Source of the DNA: Synergistaceae bacterium | Lineage (GTDB): Bacteria; Synergistota; Synergistia; Synergistales; Synergistaceae | NCBI GenBank assembly: GCA_031283975.1 | Contig: JAITAT010000098.1 | Coordinates: forward strand, 1-8,198 | Direction of reading: 5' to 3' | DNA length: 8,198 nucleotides | Part shown: positions 1-6,963 of the stretch, one piece after another | How positions within the stretch are numbered: the first letter of the stretch is position 1 | How the letters are laid out: each line of letters begins with the position of its first letter | Translations under genes and position numbers: made by a program | Notes under the pieces: generated by a model | The model's database searches: none | What the model saw: the letters and a program-made list of their open reading frames with translations, nothing else | What the model was told of the DNA's origin: nothing

Positions 1-1197
1 CACCATACCCACCGCTAGGGACATGCCCATCATGGATATGTTGTTTATGGTGATTCCCATCCAGTAAAGCACCGCTACGCTGCCCAGGAGACATACCGGT
101 ATCGTGATGACGGCTATGATAGTGGCCCTTATGGTCCTGAGGAATATGAACATGATCACGGACGTCAGGCATATCGAAAGCAGGATGTCGCCGCGGACTC
201 CGTTCATGGAGCGGAGGATGAAGCGCGACGTGTCGGACACTACCACCAGTTTCGTGCCGCGCGGGGCGGTTTTGTTCAGCTCTTCCAGCCGTTTGCGCAC
301 CTCGCGCGCGAGGGCCACTTCATTCGCGCCTTTTTGTTTGCGCACCTGAACCATTATCGTTGGGCTGTTTTCATACAGCGACTGACTGCGCTTGTCCTCG
401 AAATCGTCCTCTATTCGCGCCACGTCGCGAAGGCGTATGATGGCCCCGTTTCTGTACGCGACGGGAACATAGGAAAGTTCGGCAACCGAACGGTATTCAC
501 CGTTCAGCCTTATGCCGTATTCGCGGGCGCCCGTCTCTATGCGCCCGGCGGGAAGTTCGACGTGCCGCGCGTAAACGGCGTTTTTGATGTCCTTTGTGGT
601 GAGGGCGTACGCTTCCAGGCTGTCGGTGTTGACCCAGACGCGAATTTCCCTGTCGCGGAAACCGGCGAGCTGTACTCCGCCCACACCGGCGACCGTTTGC
701 AAACGTTCCGTGACAACGTTGTCGACATATCTGGTGAGGCTTTTCATGTCGGTCTGTCCGTCGGTCTCGACGGCGATATTCATTATGGGCATGTTGGACG
801 GGTCGAATTTGTCCACTTGAGGATCGTCGCACTCGTCGGGGAGCTGCCCCTTCGCCATGCTAACCTTGCCTCTCACGTCGGCCGCCGCGAAGTCGACGTT
901 CCTGTTGAGATCGAACTCGACGACGATCACGGAGCGGCCTTCGTAACTGCTGGACGTGATGTTCTTTATGCCCTCTATCGTGTTTATGCGGGCCTCCAGC
1001 GTGTCTGTGACGTCGTTGTCCATTATGGCGGGGCTGGCGCCCTCCATGGTAGTCTGAACGACCACTATCGGGAAGTCGATGTTCGGCATCCTTTCGACAC
1101 TCATATTCATGTACGAATACAGCCCTATGACGATCACGGCTATGGTGAGGATGAGAACGGTTACGGGGCGTCTTAAAGAAATGTCTGTTACTTTCAT
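1..1197 (-). CDS. RND-family inner-membrane efflux transporter (AcrB/MdtB-like), N-terminal part, cut by the window edge
   Basis: Reading the minus strand from ATG 1197-1195 gives 399 uninterrupted codons to base 1. The protein opens MKVTDISLRRPVTVLI, a typical RND start with transmembrane helix 1 at about residues 10-30. It then has the VERMPNIDFPIVVV segment of the pore domain, a large periplasmic region, and helices 2 and 3 at about 338-357 and 360-380. Helix 4 has begun (MMGMSLAVGMV) where the window stops. By alignment with AcrB, the proton-relay aspartate pair should lie one or two residues beyond the edge, so activity cannot be judged. Family members form trimers that export drugs, detergents or metals by proton antiport, with a periplasmic adaptor and an outer-membrane channel. 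Neither partner is visible, and the pump appears to be first in its transcript, whereas adaptor genes often precede the pump. The start lies 12 nt after AAGGA. An ATG at 1210 opens a different, non-homologous frame. Substrate unknown. Confidence 0.93.
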   Translation of the reverse strand, partial: MKVTDISLRRPVTVLILTIAVIVIGLYSYMNMSVERMPNIDFPIVVVQTTMEGASPAIMDNDVTDTLEARINTIEGIKNITSSSYEGRSVIVVEFDLNRNVDFAAADVRGKVSMAKGQLPDECDDPQVDKFDPSNMPIMNIAVETDGQTDMKSLTRYVDNVVTERLQTVAGVGGVQLAGFRDREIRVWVNTDSLEAYALTTKDIKNAVYARHVELPAGRIETGAREYGIRLNGEYRSVAELSYVPVAYRNGAIIRLRDVARIEDDFEDKRSQSLYENSPTIMVQVRKQKGANEVALAREVRKRLEELNKTAPRGTKLVVVSDTSRFILRSMNGVRGDILLSICLTSVIMFIFLRTIRATIIAVITIPVCLLGSVAVLYWMGITINNISMMGMSLAVGMV

Positions 1198-1250
1198 CGG
1201 AAGAATCCATCCTTAAAGAATTTTAAATTATGCTGCCGAAAGCCATTTCG

Positions 1251-1279
1251 AATACATTTGTGATACAAAAGTTTTTCAA
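1251..1279 (-). promoter_or_regulatory. candidate sigma-70-type promoter for the RND gene
   Basis: On the minus strand, TTGAAA (1279-1274) and TGTATT (1256-1251) are separated by exactly 17 bases. They match the -35 consensus at five of six and the -10 consensus at four of six positions. Transcription would start near 1244 and leave a leader of about 47 nt that is AT-rich and carries AAGGA before the ATG. Seen only as a sequence match; the region is AT-rich enough for chance matches. Confidence 0.4.
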
Positions 1280-1380
1280 CGCTACAATATTATCATATGC
1301 CGGGCGCCGGTAGAGGTATGTAGAAATGTACATGTTTTATAGATTACGCGATATTCACCGACATCCACGCGATGACGATA

Positions 1381-1430
1381 CGGCATACACATGCCGCGCA
1401 AGATTGCCAGATCCGCGAGAGATACCGCGG
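1381..1430 (+). promoter_or_regulatory. two adjacent short hairpins upstream of ileS
   Basis: CGGCAT (1381-1386) and ATGCCG (1391-1396) form a perfect 6-bp stem with a four-base loop. CCGCG (1413-1417) and CGCGG (1426-1430) form a 5-bp stem with an eight-base loop. A second CCGCG at 1490-1494 could compete for the 1426-1430 arm. Neither hairpin is followed by a T-run, so they are not intrinsic terminators. They would be transcribed only if ileS has a start site further upstream than the 1448-1476 promoter. Function unknown. Confidence 0.3.
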
Positions 1431-1447
1431 TAAAAGTCAATATATTT

Positions 1448-1476
1448 TAGGCAATTTGTATTTATTATGCTATGAT
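1448..1476 (+). promoter_or_regulatory. candidate extended -10 promoter for ileS
   Basis: TATGAT (1471-1476) matches the -10 consensus at five of six positions and is preceded by TG at 1468-1469, giving the extended -10 motif TGnTATGAT. TAGGCA (1448-1453) is a four-of-six -35 match at a 17-base spacing. Transcription would start near 1483, about 40 nt before the chosen ileS start, which fits a short leader containing only the ribosome binding site. Confidence 0.5.
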
Positions 1477-1507
1477 AATAAGATACGGGCCGCGATATGT
1501 ACAGTTT

Positions 1508-1513
1508 GGAGGG
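1508..1513 (+). promoter_or_regulatory. ribosome binding site that fixes the ileS start
   Basis: GGAGGG ends 10 nt before ATG 1524. The alternative in-frame ATG at 1497 lies upstream of this site, has no Shine-Dalgarno sequence of its own, and would add nine residues (MYSLEGSFQ) encoded by the binding site itself. The 1524 start is therefore preferred. Confidence 0.8.
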
Positions 1514-1523
1514 TTCTTTTCAG

Positions 1524-4337
1524 ATGGCTTCGGAAAAAAAATCAAACGATTACAAGGATACGCTTTTTCTCCCCAAGACGGATTTTCCCATGCGCGCGAA
1601 TCTGTCGTCCAGGGAGCCCGGATTTCTCGAATTTTGGGACAAGTCCGGCATTTACGGCAAACTGAGGGACAACAGGTCGGACCGGCCCCGTTTCATACTT
1701 CACGACGGCCCGCCGTACGCGAACTCGAACATACATATCGGGACGGCTCTAAATAAAATATTGAAGGACATGATAGTGCGGTACAAGTGGCTGCGCGGAT
1801 ACTACGCTCCATACGTTCCGGGCTATGACACCCATGGAATGCCCATCGAGCATAAAGTCTTAAAAGACGCAGGGATCAAGGCCGAATCCATCGACCCGGT
1901 GAAACTGCGCGAAAAGTGCGAGGAACACGCCCTCAAATACGTGAAGATACAGACCGAGGAATTCAAGAGGCTGGGCGTTATGGGAGAATGGGAGAAACCC
2001 TATATAACGCTGAAACCGCATTACGAGGCCGCCCAAATGAACGTACTCGCCGAAATGGTCGAGCGCGGATTGGTGTACAGGGGCCGCAAGGCGATATTCT
2101 GGTGCACCGAATGTGAGACGGCGCTGGCGGCGGCCGAGATAGAGTACTGGGATGAGACGTCTCCCTCGATATATGTGGCGTATCCCTTCAAGGCCGCGGC
2201 GGAGAAATTTTCGCTCCCAAAGGACGCGGACATAAACGTGATAATCTGGACGACGACACCGTGGACGCTTCCGGCGAGCCTGGCCGTGGCCGTTCACCCC
2301 GGTTTCGAGTACGTGTTCCGCGAGGCCGGCGGCAAGGTGTATCTGATGGCCTCGGAGTTGCGCGGCGAAGTCTCCAAAGCTACGGGCATCGATTTCGGCC
2401 GCGAACTGCTGAGACTGAAAGGGCGCGATCTGGAAGGGCTGAAGGCGGTTCATCCGTTCTACGACGAAAGAGAAGTGCCGTTCGTGCTTGCGGATTACGT
2501 TACGCTGGACGCCGGCTCCGGGTGCGTTCACACGGCTCCGGGGCACGGCGTCGAGGACTACGAAACCGGCGTAAGATACGGGCTTGATATATACAACCCC
2601 GTCGACTCGAAGGGGTTCTTCCAAAAAGAGACGGAACTCGTCGGAGGAATGTCGCTGGAGGAGGGCGCGCGTACCGTGCTGAAAACCCTCTCGGACAACG
2701 GCAGGCTTCTCGGCGAACTGAAAATGACCCACTCTTACCCCCACTGCTGGAGGTGCAAAAAACCGGTCATATTCCGCGCCACCGACCAATGGTTCGTCTC
2801 GGTGTCGAAATTCAAGGACAGGGCGCTCGCCTGTATAGAGGACGAAATAGAATGGGTTCCGTCGTGGGGCAAGGAGAGAATATCGAATATGGTCCGCGAC
2901 CGCTCCGACTGGTGCATCAGCAGACAGAGGATATGGGGCGTTCCGATTCCGGCGTTCTACTGCGAGGATTGCGGCAACGTGATACTGACGCCCGATCGCG
3001 TCAAACTGGCGGCTGACAAAATACGCGACAGGGGAAGCAACTACTGGTGGGAGGCTTCGCCGGAGGAACTTTTGGGAGATCTAGCCGTCTGCCCGAAGTG
3101 CGGAAACAAAAATCTGTCGCGGGAAAAAGACATCATGGACGTCTGGTTCGATTCCGGGTGCAGCTACAAAGCCGTGCTCGAAAACGCCTCGGTATGGCCG
3201 GAACTGAGTTTCCCCGCGAGCATGTACCTCGAAGGGAGCGACCAGCACAGGGGATGGTTTCAGTCGTCCCTGCTGACGTCCGTCGCCACGCGCGGCCGGG
3301 CGCCCTATGATTCCGTGCTCACGCACGGCTTCATAATCGACGAAAAAGGCAGGAAGATGTCGAAATCCCTGGGCAACGCCATACTGCCGCAGGAGATAGT
3401 CGAAAAGTACGGCGCGGACATTCTGCGGCTCTGGGTGGCGTCGACCGACTACCGCAACGACATAAGCATTTCAAAGAACATAATTGCTAACCTCTCGGAA
3501 TCATACAGGAGGATTCGCAACACGGCGCGTTTTCTGCTGGCGAACCTGAACGGCTTCGACCCGGCCAGGGACTCGGTTCGGCGCTCGGAACTGGCCGAGG
3601 TCGACCGGTACGTCCTCCTGAAACTGGCGGCGCTGACAGAAGACGCCACAAAGAGCTTCGACGCGTATGAGTTCCACCTGCCGATGTTCAAAATACATCA
3701 ATTCTGCGACAACGAACTCTCTGCTTTCTACATCGATATCTCGAAAGAAAAGCTCTACGCCGACAGAGCCGATTCATTCCCGCGCCGGTGCGCCCGTTCC
3801 GTGATGTGGGAGGTTCTCTCATCGCTCACCGTGATGATAGCCCCCATTCTCTGTTTTACCGCGGAGGAAATATGGGCGGAGATGCGCAAAATGGACACCT
3901 CTCTGCCTGAGAGCGTACATCTGGCGGAATGGCCGGCGGCGTCGAGAGACGGTCTTTCGGAAGATGCCGCCTCGAGATGGAACAAAGTCATGGAAGCGCG
4001 CGGCGCGATACTCAGGGCGCTGGAATCGGCCCGATCGCGGGGCGTGGTAGGACACTCGCTCGACGCGTCCGTCTGGGCGGCGTTCGGCGAACAGTACGCC
4101 GAATTGGACGGACACATATCGAACGGCGACTGGGAGACCATCTCCATCGTCTCGAATTTTGAAAAAACCGCCGCCCCCTCGGAAGCCAGCGTCGTTTACA
4201 AGGACGAAGCGACGGGCATAACCGTGGGAGTGAGCAAAAGCCCGCACGAAAAGTGCCCCAGATGCTGGAAACACAAACCGGAAGTGAAAGAAAGGGAGAT
4301 ATGCGACCGCTGCGCCGACGCGCTAGAGAAACGATGA
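1524..4337 (+). CDS. ileS: isoleucyl-tRNA synthetase, bacterial type with C-terminal zinc motif
   Basis: Cytoplasmic class I enzyme that activates isoleucine with ATP and charges tRNA-Ile. The product is 937 residues; the E. coli enzyme has 938. Signature I is GPPYANSNIHIGTALNK (HIGT at 71-74, with Thr instead of the usual final His). The CP1 editing domain carries WTTTPWTLP (242-250) and the HTAPGHG segment (336-342). Then come ATDQWFVS (419-426), MDVWFDSG (538-545), GSDQHRGWFQSSLL (571-584) and the KMSKS loop at 611-615. The anticodon-binding helical region follows. The tail has the zinc quartet C911, C914, C927 and C930. Two further CxxC pairs (480/483 and 523/526) suggest an additional zinc knuckle in the connective region. 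All key motifs are intact. It is the first gene of the plus-strand unit, and its stop overlaps an ATG at 4334. Isoleucine codons are mostly ATA in the part checked. Confidence 0.98.
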   Translation: MASEKKSNDYKDTLFLPKTDFPMRANLSSREPGFLEFWDKSGIYGKLRDNRSDRPRFILHDGPPYANSNIHIGTALNKILKDMIVRYKWLRGYYAPYVPGYDTHGMPIEHKVLKDAGIKAESIDPVKLREKCEEHALKYVKIQTEEFKRLGVMGEWEKPYITLKPHYEAAQMNVLAEMVERGLVYRGRKAIFWCTECETALAAAEIEYWDETSPSIYVAYPFKAAAEKFSLPKDADINVIIWTTTPWTLPASLAVAVHPGFEYVFREAGGKVYLMASELRGEVSKATGIDFGRELLRLKGRDLEGLKAVHPFYDEREVPFVLADYVTLDAGSGCVHTAPGHGVEDYETGVRYGLDIYNPVDSKGFFQKETELVGGMSLEEGARTVLKTLSDNGRLLGELKMTHSYPHCWRCKKPVIFRATDQWFVSVSKFKDRALACIEDEIEWVPSWGKERISNMVRDRSDWCISRQRIWGVPIPAFYCEDCGNVILTPDRVKLAADKIRDRGSNYWWEASPEELLGDLAVCPKCGNKNLSREKDIMDVWFDSGCSYKAVLENASVWPELSFPASMYLEGSDQHRGWFQSSLLTSVATRGRAPYDSVLTHGFIIDEKGRKMSKSLGNAILPQEIVEKYGADILRLWVASTDYRNDISISKNIIANLSESYRRIRNTARFLLANLNGFDPARDSVRRSELAEVDRYVLLKLAALTEDATKSFDAYEFHLPMFKIHQFCDNELSAFYIDISKEKLYADRADSFPRRCARSVMWEVLSSLTVMIAPILCFTAEEIWAEMRKMDTSLPESVHLAEWPAASRDGLSEDAASRWNKVMEARGAILRALESARSRGVVGHSLDASVWAAFGEQYAELDGHISNGDWETISIVSNFEKTAAPSEASVVYKDEATGITVGVSKSPHEKCPRCWKHKPEVKEREICDRCADALEKR

Positions 4338-4381
4338 CGGAGGCGAAAACGAACGGACGCGCCCGCTTCAGCGCCGCGTGA
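4334..4381 (+). other. 15-codon reading frame overlapping the ileS stop; possible displaced 5' end of the rluD-like gene
   Basis: ATG 4334-4336 overlaps the ileS TGA 4335-4337 in the ATGA arrangement typical of translational coupling. It encodes MTEAKTNGRARFSAA and stops at TGA 4379-4381. The next gene's frame is +1 relative to it. Skipping one base at that TGA would give SAA-ETEITAELSGHRLD, a plausible N-terminus for an RluD-type protein. An imperfect hairpin (ACGCG 4357-4361 with CGCGT 4375-4379, plus an inner GC/GC pair) spans the spot. This could be an indel in the sequence, a real mutation, programmed frameshifting, or a chance short frame. The site does not resemble the known RF2 slippery sequence. 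Confidence 0.4.
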
Positions 4382-4400
4382 AACAGAGATAACGGCCGAG

Positions 4401-5306
4401 TTGTCGGGGCACCGGCTGGACTACGTCGTTTCGCGCGAACTGGGCATCAGCAGGTCATACGCGCAGAAATTGATCAAAGACGGCCTTGTCGCGCCGCTAG
4501 GGCCGGCGAACGGCGGGATAAAGCCGTCCGCCAAGGTCAGACTGGGCGAACGGTACGCGGTGACCGTGCCGTCTCCGAAAAAACTCGAACTCGAACCCGA
4601 GGATGTCGAATTCGGGGTCGTATACAGCGATGACGACATCATCGTAATAGACAAACCGGCGGGGCTCGTCGTTCACCCATCCCCCGGGCATTACAGCGGA
4701 ACGCTGGTACACGGACTGCTGTATCGTTTCCCGGAGTTCGGGGACATCAAAGGAGTCATCCGCCCCGGCATAGTCCACAGGCTCGACGCCACGACATCTG
4801 GGCTGATGGTGGTCGCGCGCGGCGGATTCGCTCTCGAAAAGCTGTACGGTGAATTCAAGTCGCGCAGAGTGGAAAAAACTTACCTGCTGCTGTGCCACGG
4901 CGCCCCCAAAGAACCCAAAGCGAGAATCGACGCTCCCATTGGCCGGGATAACGACGGCAGGAGAATGACCGTGCGGGCGGACGGCAAAAACGCCGTGACC
5001 GATTACGAAGTGCTGTGGAGCCGCGAGGGGTACAGTCTATGCCGCTGCGTCATACACACGGGACGGACGCACCAGATACGTGTACACATGAAAGCGGCGG
5101 GCTGTCCTCTGGTGGGCGATACCTTTTACGCCGCGCCTGAAAAAAACTCTTTCCCCGAGAACAGAGTTTTCCTGCACTCGTGGAAATTGTCTTTCGCTCA
5201 TCCCAGGGACGGGAGAAAAGTTCATTACAGGAGTTTCATCCCAGAAGACCTCAGAGATTTTCTCTTTGGGATTCTCTCTCCATCCAGAGCGACGCGTCGG
5301 CCATGA
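4401..5306 (+). CDS. rluD: RluA/RluD-family 23S rRNA pseudouridine synthase
   Basis: Isomerises uridine to pseudouridine in RNA. RluD of E. coli modifies helix 69 of 23S rRNA, and the exact target here is inferred. From TTG 4401 the product is 301 residues. It has an S4 RNA-binding domain at about 1-55 (HRLDYVVSRELGISRSYAQK onward), then the catalytic domain with DKPAGLVVHPSPGH (84-97), HRLDATTSG at 126-134 containing the catalytic Asp129, and GRTHQIRVHM (221-230). The C-terminus runs on without break. The start is doubtful. There is no in-frame ATG or GTG, and the frame is open back to the ileS stop. The codons just upstream (ETEITAE) look like the usual first strand of the S4 domain, so TTG would trim it. 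Only a weak AGAGA precedes TTG. Immediately downstream of ileS; lspA, which often sits between them, is absent. Its 3' end overlaps the convergent rqcH by 56 bp. Confidence 0.92.
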   Translation: MSGHRLDYVVSRELGISRSYAQKLIKDGLVAPLGPANGGIKPSAKVRLGERYAVTVPSPKKLELEPEDVEFGVVYSDDDIIVIDKPAGLVVHPSPGHYSGTLVHGLLYRFPEFGDIKGVIRPGIVHRLDATTSGLMVVARGGFALEKLYGEFKSRRVEKTYLLLCHGAPKEPKARIDAPIGRDNDGRRMTVRADGKNAVTDYEVLWSREGYSLCRCVIHTGRTHQIRVHMKAAGCPLVGDTFYAAPEKNSFPENRVFLHSWKLSFAHPRDGRKVHYRSFIPEDLRDFLFGILSPSRATRRP

Positions 5307-6933
5307 CCGTCCCGAATTCTTTGTAAGTGACGCTCGCGGCGCCGGCGCCCTGTATGGCGCGGACGTGCCTGCGCTCCGTGTAATCCACCCGCACGCTTCC
5401 GACGCCTCGGTATCCGCTGTAAAAAACGGCGCACGCCGCCGCCGCCCGCATCATCCTCTCGAACGTTTCTTCATCCGGTTTGACGCCAAACCTCAGCAGA
5501 ACGTGAGCGCCGGGGATGTTTTGCGCGTGCAGCCAGATATCGTCGGCTCTGGAGAGCCTGAACGTCACGTATCTGTTTCCCCGGGCCGACAGCCCCCAGA
5601 ATATCACCGCGCCGTCGTTGGGAAATTCCGCCCTCCCATGCGGGACTTTGCCGGCGCTAAGATTCCGCGTCTCCGTTTTACTCCCGTTACGGGCCGGACG
5701 CTCCAGTTCCTGCCGCATCATCGCGAGTGTGTTCCAATCGTCGATGCGCTCGAGCAGCGCGCGCTGTTCCTCCAGTTCATATTCCTTCCGGCGCAGTTTC
5801 GGCAGAACGGCGTCGGCCATCGCGACCGCGGATTTTTTTCTCCTGTATTTCGCGAAAAGGGCTTCGGCGTTTCCGGCGGCGTCCTTCCCGGGGTCGAGCT
5901 TTATTCTTCGCTCGTTCGGCCCCTCGTCCGTCCACTCCGTGAGCAGCGCGCTTTCCGCGCGCCGGGGAATTACGCCCGTGTTGGCGAGTATCAACCGTCC
6001 GTCGCGTTTCAACTGTTCCGTTTCGCCGGCGCCGGCCGCGAGCGCGGCATACTCCCCTATTCTCTTCGCGTTCGCTCGTTCGGCCGCGTCCAGCAGGGAT
6101 GATATTTTCTTTTTGCATGACTCGATCCGGCGGCGCGTCAACGGAATCACCACCGTTTCGCGCGCGGCCGAAAGCGAATCGCGGCAATCGAGAGCCCGCG
6201 CGCCCGGCAATAATATCGGCGACACAAAGACGTAATTTCCGCCGCGCGGATAAATCTGATAACGCGGTTCCGCGTCCATACGTTTCAAAAAATCCACGAT
6301 CCCGGCGGCGTCTGATAGAGGCAGTTTCTCCATCGCTTCGCCGAGCGGCTTGCCGATTCCGCGAATTTTCGCGATATCGCGCAGAAAGCCGCTGTCCCGC
6401 GCGTTTATATCGTCGACGGGAATCCCTTCCAACTCAGGGGGCGCCGCGTAGATATGCCCCGGAATTATGGCTCTGTACCTGTTTTTTTCGGGCAGTATGT
6501 GTTTGGCCGATTCGACCACGCGGCCGTCCTGATCCATGAGGATGACATTGCTGTAGCGGCCGCAAAACTCGCAGACGAGAACGCGCGTTTGAAAAAAGCC
6601 CGCGCCGACGGCGCGGCGAAAGTCCAGTTTCAGCACGCGATCGCGTCTCAACTGCGAGACCTCGGACAGATCCGCCCCGACTATATGAGACCTGATCGCG
6701 TCGAGCAGCGGCGGCCGCAGCGTGGAAGCGCTCTCCAACTCACGTATCTCGGCGCTCGAAACGCGGCATACGCCGTAAAATTCCGGGTCCCACGAGAACA
6801 TGAGGGCCCTGTCCCTGGAAAACGCCACCGACGCCCATAAATCTCCGGCGTCGGCGCGCCGCGCCTTGTTATCTTTGAACTCGCGCGCTATATCCGCGGC
6901 TTGAACGAAAACCAATTCCGGCCCCAAAGCCAT
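5251..6933 (-). CDS. rqcH: RqcH/NFACT-family ribosome quality-control factor (FbpA-like)
   Basis: Binds stalled 50S subunits carrying peptidyl-tRNA and, in characterised members such as B. subtilis RqcH, recruits tRNA-Ala to add C-terminal alanine tails that mark the nascent chain for degradation. The product is 560 residues, against about 570 in B. subtilis. NFACT-N covers roughly 1-240 and keeps the Asp-Arg pair at 98-99 (RRDRVLKL), in register with the tRNA-binding DR motif of RqcH. A helix-hairpin-helix-like KIRGIGKPLGEAM lies at 189-201. The middle region (about 260-425) has GRLILANTG and a charged helical stretch (about 360-398) that may form a short coiled coil. NFACT-R is near 436-545, with DDIWLHAQNIPGAHVLL at 464-480. 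The Asn-rich NNxQN of many NFACT-R domains reads LSARGNR here, a divergence. ATG 6933 is supported by a strong binding site. Older annotations call this family fibronectin-binding protein; an adhesin role is unlikely to be primary. Confidence 0.93.
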   Translation of the reverse strand: MALGPELVFVQAADIAREFKDNKARRADAGDLWASVAFSRDRALMFSWDPEFYGVCRVSSAEIRELESASTLRPPLLDAIRSHIVGADLSEVSQLRRDRVLKLDFRRAVGAGFFQTRVLVCEFCGRYSNVILMDQDGRVVESAKHILPEKNRYRAIIPGHIYAAPPELEGIPVDDINARDSGFLRDIAKIRGIGKPLGEAMEKLPLSDAAGIVDFLKRMDAEPRYQIYPRGGNYVFVSPILLPGARALDCRDSLSAARETVVIPLTRRRIESCKKKISSLLDAAERANAKRIGEYAALAAGAGETEQLKRDGRLILANTGVIPRRAESALLTEWTDEGPNERRIKLDPGKDAAGNAEALFAKYRRKKSAVAMADAVLPKLRRKEYELEEQRALLERIDDWNTLAMMRQELERPARNGSKTETRNLSAGKVPHGRAEFPNDGAVIFWGLSARGNRYVTFRLSRADDIWLHAQNIPGAHVLLRFGVKPDEETFERMMRAAAACAVFYSGYRGVGSVRVDYTERRHVRAIQGAGAASVTYKEFGTVMADASLWMERESQRENL

Positions 6934-6940
6934 AGCGCCG

Positions 6941-6947
6941 CCCCCCT
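6941..6947 (-). promoter_or_regulatory. ribosome binding site of rqcH
   Basis: On the minus strand AGGGGGG ends 7 nt before ATG 6933. It sits within the 30-bp gap after the preceding gene's stop, so rqcH can be translated from the upstream transcript; no promoter is apparent in this gap. Confidence 0.7.
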
Positions 6948-6963
6948 GGCTGCCCCTTATTCT

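Larger units (their letters stand above)
1198..1523. other. divergent intergenic region between the RND gene and ileS
   Basis: These 326 bases hold no convincing protein gene. They are clearly more AT-rich than the flanking genes. They contain one candidate promoter facing each way, two short hairpins (1381-1430), the perfect 8-bp palindrome ATGTACAT at 1326-1333, and a CCGG-GCG-CCGG inverted repeat near 1300-1310. RND pumps are often controlled by a TetR-, MarR- or two-component-type regulator binding such a region, so the palindromes are possible operator half-sites, but no regulator gene is in view. No tRNA cloverleaf and no clear T-box leader were found. Confidence 0.6.

Noticed and set aside
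334..1176. Plus-strand open frame of 280 codons opposite the RND gene
   Set aside because: It mirrors the RND coding strand, has no family-like motifs, and the minus-strand frame encodes a clear RND protein; it is a by-product of GC-rich codon structure.
1411..1434. T-box-like sequence GATACCGCG upstream of ileS
   Set aside because: It resembles the T-box core, and ileS is a common T-box target. However, I find no stem I with a specifier loop and no terminator with a T-run, and the best promoter lies downstream of it. Chance similarity is more likely.
1497..1523. Upstream ATG 1497 as the ileS start
   Set aside because: It lies before the GGAGGG site, has no ribosome binding site of its own, and adds nine residues not expected in the family.
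1860..2789. Minus-strand open frame of 309 codons inside ileS
   Set aside because: Antisense shadow of the IleS editing-domain region; no recognisable domain, and the ileS frame is unambiguous.
5253..5265. AGAGA-TTT-TCTCT hairpin at the convergent gene ends as a bidirectional terminator
   Set aside because: The 5-bp, AT-rich stem is too weak and has no adjacent T-run on either strand.
5266..6102. Plus-strand open frame of 278 codons opposite rqcH
   Set aside because: Low-complexity, Arg/Pro/Phe-rich composition typical of a GC-driven antisense frame; the RqcH frame carries all family motifs.
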